DNA from: Opitutia bacterium
Lineage (GTDB): Bacteria > Verrucomicrobiota > Verrucomicrobiia > Opitutales > Opitutaceae
DNA: 64,000 nt
Reading direction: 5' to 3'
Assembly (NCBI GenBank): GCA_947449835.1
Contig: CANFSZ010000002.1
Span: forward strand, 53,436 to 117,435
Part shown: piece by piece, positions 35,632-44,105 of the stretch
Position numbering within the stretch: the stretch's first letter is position 1
Layout of the letters: the number at the start of each line of letters is the position of its first letter
Notes under the pieces: model-generated
What the model saw: the letters and a program-made list of their open reading frames with translations, nothing else
The model's database searches: none
Told to the model about the DNA's origin: nothing
Position numbers and translations under genes: made by a program

Positions 35632-38016
35632 TTGAGCCCAGACTCGCCCAACGATCTCAACGCGGCCCCACCCGCCGACCCGCCCCCGAGCGCACCGATC
35701 ACCGCGCCGCACGACGCGCTCGAGCTGCTCGCCGCGCACGCTGTCGTCGGTTTCTTCGACCTGCATTTTAAAGCGGATCGCATCCATTATTCTCCGGCTT
35801 GGAAAAATCTCCTCGGCTACACCGCCGACGATCTCGCTGACCCCCGTGAAGTCTGGCGGCAACACATCCACCCCGAAGACTCCGACGCCGCCCCTTACTT
35901 CCTCGGCCACCGCCACACCCCCGGTACACGCCACCTCCAAGTGGAGTTCCGCATGCGCCACCGGCACGGGCACTACGTCTGGCTGCAATGCACCGGCCTC
36001 CAACAGATCGGCCCCGATGGCGAACTCGAACGCGTCACCGGCCTCTGCCTCGACGTCACCGAGCGCCACGAGCTCGAAGAAACCAGTCTCGCCAACGACG
36101 CCCGCCTCCAAGATCTCGCCAACACCACCGGCCCGCTTGGCGCCTTTGAATTCGATTTCATCCACCACCGCTATTGGGTCGCCCCCGCCTGGAGCCACCT
36201 CCTCGGCCACGCCGCCGAGGCCGATCCCGCCAAAGCCTTCCGCCAAAGCCTCCCCGCCGACGTCGACCCCGAGCTCGATCTCCCATCGTGGTTCGCCCAA
36301 CTCAGGCCGGGGTCAACCACGTTTCAGGCCACGCTCACTCTGCGCTCCGCCGACGACCAACCCGTCCCCGTTCTGCTCGGCGCTCACCGCACGCTAAATC
36401 GCAAAAACGAACTCACCCGCATCATCGGTTTCATCAGCGCACTACCCGCAACCTTTCCTCAAACCACGACCGCCCCCGAGCCCGCAGTCATCGCCGCCCA
36501 GGCCCCCGCAATCGACGACGCGCTCATCACGAGCGCCTTCACGACCTTGGCCGAAGCCATCCTGATCACGGACGCACACGGCCATATCCTCATTTCCAAC
36601 GCCGCCGCCGCGCGCTTGCTTCGCCGACCAGCCGCCCAAATTTCCGGCGCGCCACTTTCCGAAGTTTTCCGCCTCGTCCGCCGCGACAACCTGCAACCCG
36701 GCGACGATCCCATCACGCGCGCCCTCTCCAGCGAAAGCCAACTCCCACTCATCCACGACCAAGCGCTCGCCTTCGCCGACGCCGCTACGCCGACATTACC
36801 CATTCTCTGGACCGCTCGTGCCGCTTTTGATCAAGCCGGCCAACCCTGCGGTTTCATCGTCGTCTTCCGTGATCCCGCAGAAATGAGTCTCACGCCCGAC
36901 GAGCTCATCAAAGCCAATCGGTTTGAAACCATCAGCCAACTCACCCGCGGCCTCGCCCACGATTTCAACAACCTCCTCACCATTATTCTCGGCGGCATCA
37001 CCCTCGCGAAATACCCACTTCACCCGCACGCCCTCGCCGACGCCGAAAACGCCAGCCTGAAGGCAAAAAACCTCACCAAAGAACTCCTCTGCCTCACCCA
37101 AGGCGGCACCGGCCCATCGTCCCTCGTCACCGTTGACGAACTTTTCGCGTCGACCCTCAAACTGGCCACTGTGGGCAGCACCGCCAGCGTCACCGCCGCG
37201 GTCACCCCCGGCACCGATGCCGTGCACGTCGATCGCGGCCAAATCCAGCAGGTCTTACAAAATCTCGTTCTCAACGCCCTCCAAGCGATGCCGCCCGCGC
37301 CCCACCCTGCGCGTGTCCAAATTTTCGCGCGCAACGTCTCTCTTGCCCCCGAACAAATTCCCGGGCTCACCGCGGGCAACTACGTCGAATTTGAAATTCG
37401 CGACAACGGCGCCGGCATCGCCCCCGCGCACCTTCCCGAAATTTGGTCGCCCTTTTTCACCACCAAGAAACACGGCACGGGCCTAGGCCTCGCCACCGCT
37501 CGCTCGCTCGTGCAGAAACACGGCGGGGTCATCGGCGTCGATTCTACGCCTGACGTCGGGACTGTATTCACGTTTTACCTACCCCGCGCGGAGCACGCGC
37601 CCGGCTTTCAAGCCCACGGAGCCCCGACGCCGCGTTTCCGCACCGGCCGCATCCTGTTTATGGATGACGACGAAAATATTTCCAGACTCAGCGCCGCGAT
37701 GTTCGATCGTCTCGACTATAAATACGACTTGGCGAAAAACGGCGACGACGCCCTCGCGCTTTACCAACGCTACCTCAACATCGGCCGCCCGTACGACGCC
37801 GTCATCGTCGATCTCCACGTCATCGGCGGCATGGGCGGCGAAGCGTGTTATCACGCGTTGAAACAACTCGACCCCGATGCACGCATCATCGCGTCCAGCG
37901 GCTACGACGATCTCGCTCTCGCTCGCCGCTACCTCGATCTCGGTTTCTGCGGCTACCTCAATAAACCTTATCGCCTCGGCGAGCTCGGCCAAGTCCTCAA
38001 GACCGTGCTCGGATAA
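35632..38016 (+). CDS. Hybrid sensor histidine kinase (PAS-PAS-PAS-HisKA-HATPase-REC)
   Basis: A 794-residue soluble kinase without membrane segments. Three PAS-like domains lie at ~35-150, ~155-275 and ~300-415. HisKA follows with the phospho-acceptor His443 (LAHDFNNLLTIILG). The ATPase domain has NLVLNALQAMP, DNGAGI, FFTTKKHGTGLGLATA. The C-terminal receiver (~672-794) has acidic DDDE, phospho-acceptor Asp727 (VIVDLHV) and Lys778 (NKPY). The start is TTG at 35632, with GGAG about 13 bases before it inside hemH, so translation is probably coupled to hemH. No output regulator is adjacent. The signal is unknown; a cytoplasmic, perhaps redox or haem-related, cue is speculation from context. Confidence 0.9.
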   Translation: MSPDSPNDLNAAPPADPPPSAPITAPHDALELLAAHAVVGFFDLHFKADRIHYSPAWKNLLGYTADDLADPREVWRQHIHPEDSDAAPYFLGHRHTPGTRHLQVEFRMRHRHGHYVWLQCTGLQQIGPDGELERVTGLCLDVTERHELEETSLANDARLQDLANTTGPLGAFEFDFIHHRYWVAPAWSHLLGHAAEADPAKAFRQSLPADVDPELDLPSWFAQLRPGSTTFQATLTLRSADDQPVPVLLGAHRTLNRKNELTRIIGFISALPATFPQTTTAPEPAVIAAQAPAIDDALITSAFTTLAEAILITDAHGHILISNAAAARLLRRPAAQISGAPLSEVFRLVRRDNLQPGDDPITRALSSESQLPLIHDQALAFADAATPTLPILWTARAAFDQAGQPCGFIVVFRDPAEMSLTPDELIKANRFETISQLTRGLAHDFNNLLTIILGGITLAKYPLHPHALADAENASLKAKNLTKELLCLTQGGTGPSSLVTVDELFASTLKLATVGSTASVTAAVTPGTDAVHVDRGQIQQVLQNLVLNALQAMPPAPHPARVQIFARNVSLAPEQIPGLTAGNYVEFEIRDNGAGIAPAHLPEIWSPFFTTKKHGTGLGLATARSLVQKHGGVIGVDSTPDVGTVFTFYLPRAEHAPGFQAHGAPTPRFRTGRILFMDDDENISRLSAAMFDRLDYKYDLAKNGDDALALYQRYLNIGRPYDAVIVDLHVIGGMGGEACYHALKQLDPDARIIASSGYDDLALARRYLDLGFCGYLNKPYRLGELGQVLKTVLG

Positions 38017-38040
38017 ATCCTTGGCGGCCTCCCGCCGAGT

Positions 38041-38646
38041 TCACGCCTCGCGCCAGGTAAACGCGTGGCAAAGCGCCACGCCGGCCGCATCCGCCTCGTC
38101 AAACGCCAGCGGTCGCCCGTGCCCCATCATCGCCATCACGGTACGCGCCATCTGCTCCTTGCTCGCTCGCCCCGCGCCCACCACCGCCTGCTTCACGCGC
38201 AACGGCGCATATTCAAAAACCGGCAACTCCTGCAAAGCCGCCGCCGCCATCGCCGCCCCGCGCGCCGCGCCCAAAATCTGCGCCGTCTGAAAATTCTGCA
38301 CAAAAATCGTCTGCTCCATCGCCACGTGCCGCACGCCCGCGCCCGTCACCATCCCCGACACCGCCCGATGAATCTCCGCCAACGCCAGCGCCATCGCCAG
38401 CTTCGGATGCACCTTCACCGTCTGACAGCGCAGCAACAACGGCGCGCGCCCCGCCGCAAATTCCACCAACGCCAAACCCGTTCCTCGCAACGAGGGATCG
38501 ATCCCGAGCACCACGCCGACAAACGGCACTTTCCGTCCCAACGAAGCGCCGGCCTGCGCCGTGGTCACACGCGAATGCGTCGTCGCCGGCACAGGTTGCC
38601 CCGCCAGTTTCGCCGCCCACATCTGTCTCACGTTCATCCGCGCCAT
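38041..38646 (-). CDS. ruvC: Crossover junction endodeoxyribonuclease RuvC
   Basis: A ~201-residue Holliday-junction resolvase. The acidic residues of the active site are visible in VVLGIDPSLRGTG (Asp), VAMEQTIFVQNFQTA (Glu) and FDEADAAGVALCH (Asp pair). The resolvase normally begins at the GIDP strand. Here ~45 extra residues precede it (MNVRQMWAAKLAGQ...), from ATG 38646 or 38637. No ruvA or ruvB is adjacent. The stop lies 24 bases from the kinase gene on the opposite strand. Confidence 0.92.
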   Translation of the reverse strand: MARMNVRQMWAAKLAGQPVPATTHSRVTTAQAGASLGRKVPFVGVVLGIDPSLRGTGLALVEFAAGRAPLLLRCQTVKVHPKLAMALALAEIHRAVSGMVTGAGVRHVAMEQTIFVQNFQTAQILGAARGAAMAAAALQELPVFEYAPLRVKQAVVGAGRASKEQMARTVMAMMGHGRPLAFDEADAAGVALCHAFTWREA

Positions 38647-38714
38647 ACAGCAGCTTGCGCCACAAAACCCACCGAACACACGGAAAATTTAAACGTCATC
38701 GCTCGCTCCCGTTT

Positions 38715-39455
38715 TCAAAACAACAGCCGCAGTCCCGCCGCCGCCGAGAAAAATAACGCCAGATTCTCAAACACCTTTTGGTTGATCCGCGGTAAAATCC
38801 GCCGCCCCAGCCACGCGCCCGCCAACACCGCGGGCGCCAACCACAGATTCAGCGTGAAACTCGGCGGCGTGATCAACCCGAGGCTGATCATGAACGGCAC
38901 CTTAAATAAATTCAGGAGCAGGAAAAACACCGCCGCTGTCCCCACGTATTCCATCTTCGGCAGCCGCATCGCCAGCAGGTAAATCGCCATCAACGGCCCC
39001 GCCGCATTTGCCACCAAGGTTGTAAATCCCGCCAGCACGCCGAGTAGAGGCGCAAACCACACCGCGTGCTCGGACTCCGTCGCCCCCGCGCCCGCATGCC
39101 AACGCCGAAAAAGATGCACCACCACGAGCGTCACTACGATCCCGCCGATCAACCGCCGCGTGTCGTAATCTCCGATCCGACCCATCGCAAAATATCCGAT
39201 GACAACGCCCACCGCCGCCCACGGAAACAATCGCCACAGGTGCCGCCAGTTCGCGTGTTGCCGGTAAGAACCCACGGCCACCAGATCGCCGAAACACAAC
39301 AGCGGCAACACCAGCCCCGTCGCCTGTTTCGCCGGCAAAATCTGCGCAAAAATCACGACGAAAAGCATCCCCATGCCCGCGATGCCAGTCTTGGAAACTC
39401 CCACCAGTAGTGCGGCGGCCAAGGCCAAAATCCATTCTGCCGTCGTGAAATTCAA
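38715..39455 (-). CDS. TauE/SafE-family membrane permease
   Basis: A 246-residue protein with about eight transmembrane helices in two similar halves. The first half has [17 protein letters not shown] and the second has [21 protein letters not shown], the repeated glycine-rich motif of the TauE/SafE family of anion exporters (sulfite, sulfoacetate and similar). The natural substrate cannot be told. It overlaps the recF stop by four bases on the same strand and is likely coupled to it; a sulfur-linked context is absent. Confidence 0.9.
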   Translation of the reverse strand: MNFTTAEWILALAAALLVGVSKTGIAGMGMLFVVIFAQILPAKQATGLVLPLLCFGDLVAVGSYRQHANWRHLWRLFPWAAVGVVIGYFAMGRIGDYDTRRLIGGIVVTLVVVHLFRRWHAGAGATESEHAVWFAPLLGVLAGFTTLVANAAGPLMAIYLLAMRLPKMEYVGTAAVFFLLLNLFKVPFMISLGLITPPSFTLNLWLAPAVLAGAWLGRRILPRINQKVFENLALFFSAAAGLRLLF

Positions 39456-40537
39456 ACCGACGCCTCCGGTTGAAAATCACCATCCTTCACGCGGAAAATT
39501 TCCCACGTCCCCAACTCCGCATCGGGCAACGCCGTGCCCGTCGCCAACACCTGCGACTCGGGATCAATCGTCGCCCAAAATTTTCGCCGACGCCCCGGAT
39601 CGAGTTCCCCGAGCACGTCATCCGCCAACAATACCGGACGCACCCCGCTCTTCGTGTGAAACCACGCCGCCTGCGCCAAACGCAGCGCGAGCACGACGGA
39701 GCGTTGCTGCCCTTCCGAGCCAAAATCCTTCGCCTCTTGTCCGCCCACTTTGAGCGCAAAATCATCCCGGTGCGGCCCTGTGTGCGTCGAGCGCAACGCG
39801 AGGTCACGCGCCCGCCCAGCCGCCCACCGCGCCAACAACGCCTCCACGTCCGGCAGCGCGAAATCCGGCGCGTACACCAAGGCCGCCGGCTCGGTCCCTT
39901 CGCATAATTTTTGATAACCGGCCGCCATGCCCGCACCGAGCGCCTGTAAGCCCGCGATCCGGCGCGCAATCAATTCGGCCGCCGCCGGCGCGAGGACTCG
40001 CTCAAACGCTTCCAACTGAGCGGCCACGGCGCCGCCTTTTTTCAGCAACGCGTTCCGCTCCGCCAGCGCCCGAGTGTACGTTTGCAGCGCCTGCAAGTAA
40101 CTTCCGTCCATCGCGGCCAACGTGAGGTCCAACCACCGCCGCCGCCCCGCGGGTGCGCCGCGCACGAGCTGTAAATCTTGAGACGAAAACACCACCGTCG
40201 GAAATTTCCCGAGATAATCCGCGAGCCGGGTCACGCGCGTCTGATCGCACCACAATTCCTTGCTGTGGCGGTGGACTTTGATCGTCACCTGCGTTTCGCC
40301 CAGCCGCGCGTGTTCCAGCGTGCACGCCACCGCCGCCGTCGTTTGACCGTGCATCAACAGCGTCGCGCTTTCCGCCGTTCGAAACGATCGCGCCGCAGTC
40401 AGATAACCCGCCGCCTCGAGGAGGTTGGTTTTCCCTTGGCCATTTTGCCCCACGAAAAACTGTCGCCGTCCCGCAAAATCCAACCGCGCAAACGCCACAT
40501 TACGAAAATGGCGAAGAGTGAGCGTGCGCAGGCGCAT
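39452..40537 (-). CDS. recF: DNA replication and repair protein RecF
   Basis: A 361-residue SMC-like ATPase loading RecA at single-strand gaps. Start [14 protein letters not shown] and Walker [16 protein letters not shown] are typical. [15 protein letters not shown] is Walker B with the D-loop, and [19 protein letters not shown] is the ABC-like signature. The frame is open 76 codons upstream, but that part is the shadow of gmhA. It is divergent from gmhA, with about 60 bases between starts, and overlaps the TauE/SafE gene by four bases. dnaA and dnaN are not nearby. Confidence 0.95.
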   Translation of the reverse strand: MRLRTLTLRHFRNVAFARLDFAGRRQFFVGQNGQGKTNLLEAAGYLTAARSFRTAESATLLMHGQTTAAVACTLEHARLGETQVTIKVHRHSKELWCDQTRVTRLADYLGKFPTVVFSSQDLQLVRGAPAGRRRWLDLTLAAMDGSYLQALQTYTRALAERNALLKKGGAVAAQLEAFERVLAPAAAELIARRIAGLQALGAGMAAGYQKLCEGTEPAALVYAPDFALPDVEALLARWAAGRARDLALRSTHTGPHRDDFALKVGGQEAKDFGSEGQQRSVVLALRLAQAAWFHTKSGVRPVLLADDVLGELDPGRRRKFWATIDPESQVLATGTALPDAELGTWEIFRVKDGDFQPEASV

Positions 40538-40600
40538 GAGTCCGCGAGTAGCAGGAAAAATTTCATCGCGGGCAAGCCCGCACCCACCTTTTCTCACAAC

Positions 40601-41158
40601 ATGAAGTTTGCCGCCGCCCTCCAAGCGTCCACCGCCACGCTCCAAGCATTGCCCACCATCCGCCCCGCGATCGACGCCGCCGCGGCGCTCATTCTTGAAA
40701 CGCTGCGCTCCGGCCACAAACTCCTCATCTGCGGCAATGGCGGGAGCGCCGCCGAGGCCGCCCACTTCGCCACCGAGCTCACCGGCCGCTACGCCAGAAA
40801 TCGGCGTTCGCTGCCGGCACTCGCGTTGTCATCAGACGGCTCGCTAGTGACGTGCATCGGCAACGACTACGGCTTCGAGCAAGCCTTCGCGCGCCAGATC
40901 GCAGGCCTCGCCCAAACCGGCGACCTCGTCGTCGTACTCACGTCCAGCGGCAACTCCGCCAACATCCTCGCCGCTCTTCGTGAGTCCAAAGCGCGCGACC
41001 TGAAGAGCCTCGCCTTTCTCGGCCGGGGCGGCGGCCCGGCCCGCGGTCTCGCGACGGTCGAACTCATCATGCCCGGCCAAAGCGGCCCGGCCACGCAAGA
41101 AGCCCATCTTTTCCTGATCCACTATTTTTGCGAACTCATCGACGCCGAGTTCGCCTGA
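40601..41158 (+). CDS. gmhA: Phosphoheptose isomerase (SIS domain)
   Basis: A 185-residue SIS-domain protein. [22 protein letters not shown] and [14 protein letters not shown] are the sugar-phosphate-binding loops of sedoheptulose 7-phosphate isomerase, the first step to the ADP-heptose of the LPS inner core. [16 protein letters not shown] contains the late active-site Glu/His. This supports an LPS-bearing outer membrane. The start ATG 40601 gives normal length. It is a single gene, as the next gene is on the other strand. Confidence 0.92.
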   Translation: MKFAAALQASTATLQALPTIRPAIDAAAALILETLRSGHKLLICGNGGSAAEAAHFATELTGRYARNRRSLPALALSSDGSLVTCIGNDYGFEQAFARQIAGLAQTGDLVVVLTSSGNSANILAALRESKARDLKSLAFLGRGGGPARGLATVELIMPGQSGPATQEAHLFLIHYFCELIDAEFA

Positions 41159-41211
41159 GTTTTTGTCGTTCACTGCGGTTGCGATCGAAAAGGCGAACCG
41201 CATCGACTTTC

Positions 41212-42279
41212 TCACTTCGCCGCGGGCGGAGTCTTTTCGTACACGACCCAATTTTTCACGAGCTCATGCACGACGACGCTTCCCACGCGGTGCGCCGCCT
41301 CGAGCGCCGGTAAATACGCCGAGTAACCCGGCCCGAGTTTCTCGCCACTCAAACTTTCCGCCGCGTCGCCGCCCGGCATCTGCATGTCAAAATTACTCGC
41401 CGTGCGCAGCACGAGGACACGTTTCACATCCACGCGTTTGGCGCGATCGAGCAAGGTCAACGCTTGCAAGGTCCCCGTGTCCTCCATCGCCGTCGTCACG
41501 TAGTTACCCGCGCCATCGCTGAAATAGTTCACCCAGTCGTTGGCCCATTGGTTGAGAAGTTTACCGTGCCAGTAAGTCATCGAGGAAAGCGTGTCGCCTT
41601 TCATAACAAGCGGCGGCCGCTGCGCCTGAGGAAAACCCGTGTAAAGCGCCCGACGTTTTTGCATCGGCGCGGAATCAGCCAAGGCAACGTCCTTCGTCAA
41701 GCGATAGGCCCATTCCACCAGGGCTGGCTCCAGTCGATAGGCTTCGCCTTCACTGCGGTCGGCCGGCAACTCAAACGGCTTTTTCTTCCGCAACGGAATG
41801 AAGCCCGTAGTCCAACCCGCAGGCATCTCACGCGCGTCGATTTCATGACCGAGATCGCCGTCGACGATCCACTCCGCCCACACCGCCGCGCCGAGCGGAC
41901 CATCGTGCGGGTCGATACCGGCGATACCCGCGACGAGCCAATAACTCTGCGAAAGATCGAAACGCGGATCGAGCCCGAGCGCCATGATCGTCGCCGCGCT
42001 CTTCGCCGTGCCCACGCCCGTCACCACGCCGAGCACGCTGCCGTCGGCATTCGACCGCAGATCGCGGTAGCCCTGCGGAAACGCATGCACCTGCGTCAAT
42101 TGCTCGCGCTCGACCCAATATTGAAATTCACCCGGACGATCACCCGTGTCCGCCCCCGCTTCAAACATCGCCACGACCACGACTTTGGGCCGGATCACGC
42201 CGGGCGCGGACCACGCCGGCAACGCGAGCGCGAGGAACATAAAAACACCGAGCCGACGGTAGAATCGCTTTAACATCAT
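41212..42279 (-). CDS. Exported NUP-family protein, nucleoside-phosphorylase-like
   Basis: A 355-residue protein of the 'purine nucleoside permease' (NUP) family. It has an N-terminal signal peptide (LGVFMFLALALPAWSA) but no further membrane segments, so transport in the usual sense is unlikely. Motifs read like the nucleoside phosphorylase fold: GVVTGVGTAKSAATIMALG, a strand leading to VAGIAGIDPHDGPLGAAVWA, then TTAMEDTGTLQAL, equivalent to the Met-Glu ribose-binding motif. I infer a periplasmic nucleoside-binding or cleaving enzyme. Start ATG 42279 or 42276. A nucleoside ABC importer lies 5 kb away. Confidence 0.82.
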   Translation of the reverse strand: MMLKRFYRRLGVFMFLALALPAWSAPGVIRPKVVVVAMFEAGADTGDRPGEFQYWVEREQLTQVHAFPQGYRDLRSNADGSVLGVVTGVGTAKSAATIMALGLDPRFDLSQSYWLVAGIAGIDPHDGPLGAAVWAEWIVDGDLGHEIDAREMPAGWTTGFIPLRKKKPFELPADRSEGEAYRLEPALVEWAYRLTKDVALADSAPMQKRRALYTGFPQAQRPPLVMKGDTLSSMTYWHGKLLNQWANDWVNYFSDGAGNYVTTAMEDTGTLQALTLLDRAKRVDVKRVLVLRTASNFDMQMPGGDAAESLSGEKLGPGYSAYLPALEAAHRVGSVVVHELVKNWVVYEKTPPAAK

Positions 42280-42364
42280 GCGCGGACTCCAGCAGCACGC
42301 GCGCCAAGCGCAAATTGGTTCTTGCCGCACCGAAATGCCGGCGGTTCGCTCCGACTTTAAACCC

Positions 42365-42883
42365 ATGAGCAAAGCCACTCCCGCCCAAGAAAACGCCATC
42401 ATTAAAACCGCCTACGGCGAACTTACCGTCGCCTTCTGGCCCGACGTCGCACCGAAGACGGTGGAAAATTTCAAAAAGCTCGCCCGTTCCGGCTACTATG
42501 ACGGCACCGCGTTTCACCGCATCATCAAGGGCTTCATGATTCAAGGCGGCTGCCCCAACACCAAAGTTGGCGAAAAAGGCATGCCCGGCACCGGCGGCCC
42601 CGGCTGGCAAATCAAGGCTGAGTTCAACGCCAAAGCCCACGTTCGCGGCGTCCTCTCCATGGCCCGCTCGTCTAACCCGGACTCCGCCGGCTCGCAGTTC
42701 TTCATTTGCCACGGCGACGCCAAATTTCTCGACCGCCAATACACCGCCTTCGGCCAAGTGATCGCCGGTGACGACGTCCTCGAAAAAATCGCCAACGTCC
42801 CCACCAAATCCGGCGGCGGCGGCGAAAAGAGCACGCCCATCGAGCGCGTCGGCGTCGAGAGCGTCACCATTGTCGCGGCTTAA
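42365..42883 (+). CDS. Cyclophilin-type peptidyl-prolyl isomerase
   Basis: A 172-residue single-domain cyclophilin. FHRIIKGFMIQGGCPN contains the catalytic Arg and the conserved F-M-Q-G. GVLSMARSSNPDSAGSQFFI and FGQVIAGDDVLEKI complete the active site. There is no signal peptide in the form starting at ATG 42365, so it is cytoplasmic. Its start region lies 85 bases from the divergent NUP gene, leaving room for two promoters. A bidirectional terminator follows. Confidence 0.95.
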   Translation: MSKATPAQENAIIKTAYGELTVAFWPDVAPKTVENFKKLARSGYYDGTAFHRIIKGFMIQGGCPNTKVGEKGMPGTGGPGWQIKAEFNAKAHVRGVLSMARSSNPDSAGSQFFICHGDAKFLDRQYTAFGQVIAGDDVLEKIANVPTKSGGGGEKSTPIERVGVESVTIVAA

Positions 42884-42912
42884 ACCACTTCGACTTTTAG
42901 TCTCTCTTAAAC

Positions 42913-42945
42913 GAAAAAAGCCGGTCTTCACGACCGGCTTTTTTT
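42913..42945. terminator. Bidirectional terminator between cyclophilin and ald
   Basis: Eight-base stem (42919-42926 with 42932-42939), loop of five. There is an A run before it and a T run after it, so it can serve both converging genes. Confidence 0.9.
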
Positions 42946-42962
42946 ATGGGCGTGAACCCAGC

Positions 42963-44051
42963 TCACGCGTAGCCCAACGCCTTCGCCACCGCGCCGCAAA
43001 CGACCTTACCGTCGCGCGTGTTCACGCCTTTCGCCAAGCCGGGATGTTCCGCGAGCGCACGCTCCACGCCCTTCTGCACGAGTGTCGCCACAAACGGCTC
43101 CGTCGCCTGCGTCAGCCCCATCGTCGAAGTGCGGCCGACGAGCGCCGGCATGTTGGGCACCGCGTAGTGAATCACGCCGTGTTGCTCATAAACAGGCTCT
43201 TCGTGCGAGGTCGGCCGGATCGTCTCGATGCAACCGCCTTGGTCGATCGCGATGTCTACGATCACGCTGCCGGGCCGCATCTGCGCGACCATTTTTTTGG
43301 AAACCACGATCGGCGCCTTCGCCGCTGGGATCAGCACCGCTCCGATCAACAAATCCGCATCGGCCACACTCGCCTCGAGATTCGCCGGGTTCGACATGAG
43401 GGTGACGACGCGTCCGCGATACTCAGAATCCAGCGCCTCAAGTTTGCGCGTATCCAAATCAAGCACGGTCACCCGCGCGCCCATGCCCGCCGCCATTTGC
43501 ACCGCGTGCGCCCCGGAGTTACCCGCGCCGACCACGACGACGTGACCCGGCAACGTGCCGGGAATCCCGCCGAGCAAAACACCGGAGCCACCATGCTGCG
43601 ACTGGAGAAAATACGCGCCGACCTGAATCGCGAGCCGCCCCGCAATCTGCGACATCGGCTTCAGCAACGGATAGGATCCATCATTGGCCTCCACCGTTTC
43701 ATAAGCGATGCCGAGAATTCTTTTCCTCAACAACACCTGCGCGAGTTCCGCACCGGCCGCGAGATGGAGGTATGTAAACAACATCTGACCCGCGCGCAGT
43801 CTCCCGTATTCAGCCGGGAGTGGTTCCTTAACTTTTAAAATAAGATCCGCCTGCGCCCACACCTTCGCCGCGGAGCTGACCAAGGTCGCGCCCGCTGCCC
43901 GATATTCCGCGTCGGTAAATCCGGCAGTGAATCCCGCCGATTTTTGCACCACGACCTCCGCCCCGAGCGCCACGCAGCGGCGGCACAAGCTAGGGGTCAT
44001 CGAGACGCGCGTTTCGCCGATTTTGATTTCTTTCGGTACGCCAATTTTCAT
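42963..44051 (-). CDS. ald: Alanine dehydrogenase
   Basis: A 362-residue NAD enzyme interconverting alanine and pyruvate plus ammonia. MKIGVPKEIKIGETRVSMTP is the start. ADLILKVKEPLPAEY holds the substrate Lys, FTYLHLAAG the catalytic His, and VVVGAGNSGAHAVQMAAGMG the NAD-binding loop. VDIAIDQGGCIETIRPTSH closes the active site. A nine-codon open extension upstream is disregarded. It is convergent with the cyclophilin gene across the shared terminator. Confidence 0.96.
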   Translation of the reverse strand: MKIGVPKEIKIGETRVSMTPSLCRRCVALGAEVVVQKSAGFTAGFTDAEYRAAGATLVSSAAKVWAQADLILKVKEPLPAEYGRLRAGQMLFTYLHLAAGAELAQVLLRKRILGIAYETVEANDGSYPLLKPMSQIAGRLAIQVGAYFLQSQHGGSGVLLGGIPGTLPGHVVVVGAGNSGAHAVQMAAGMGARVTVLDLDTRKLEALDSEYRGRVVTLMSNPANLEASVADADLLIGAVLIPAAKAPIVVSKKMVAQMRPGSVIVDIAIDQGGCIETIRPTSHEEPVYEQHGVIHYAVPNMPALVGRTSTMGLTQATEPFVATLVQKGVERALAEHPGLAKGVNTRDGKVVCGAVAKALGYA

Positions 44052-44105
44052 GTGCGCAACCCAATCCCGAAACCTCAAAAACGCAACGCCCCAGAAGACA
44101 CCGCG

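Noticed and set aside
39452..40765. Longer RecF reading from 40765
   Set aside because: The additional 76 codons overlap gmhA in antisense and lack RecF similarity; [11 protein letters not shown] is the normal start.
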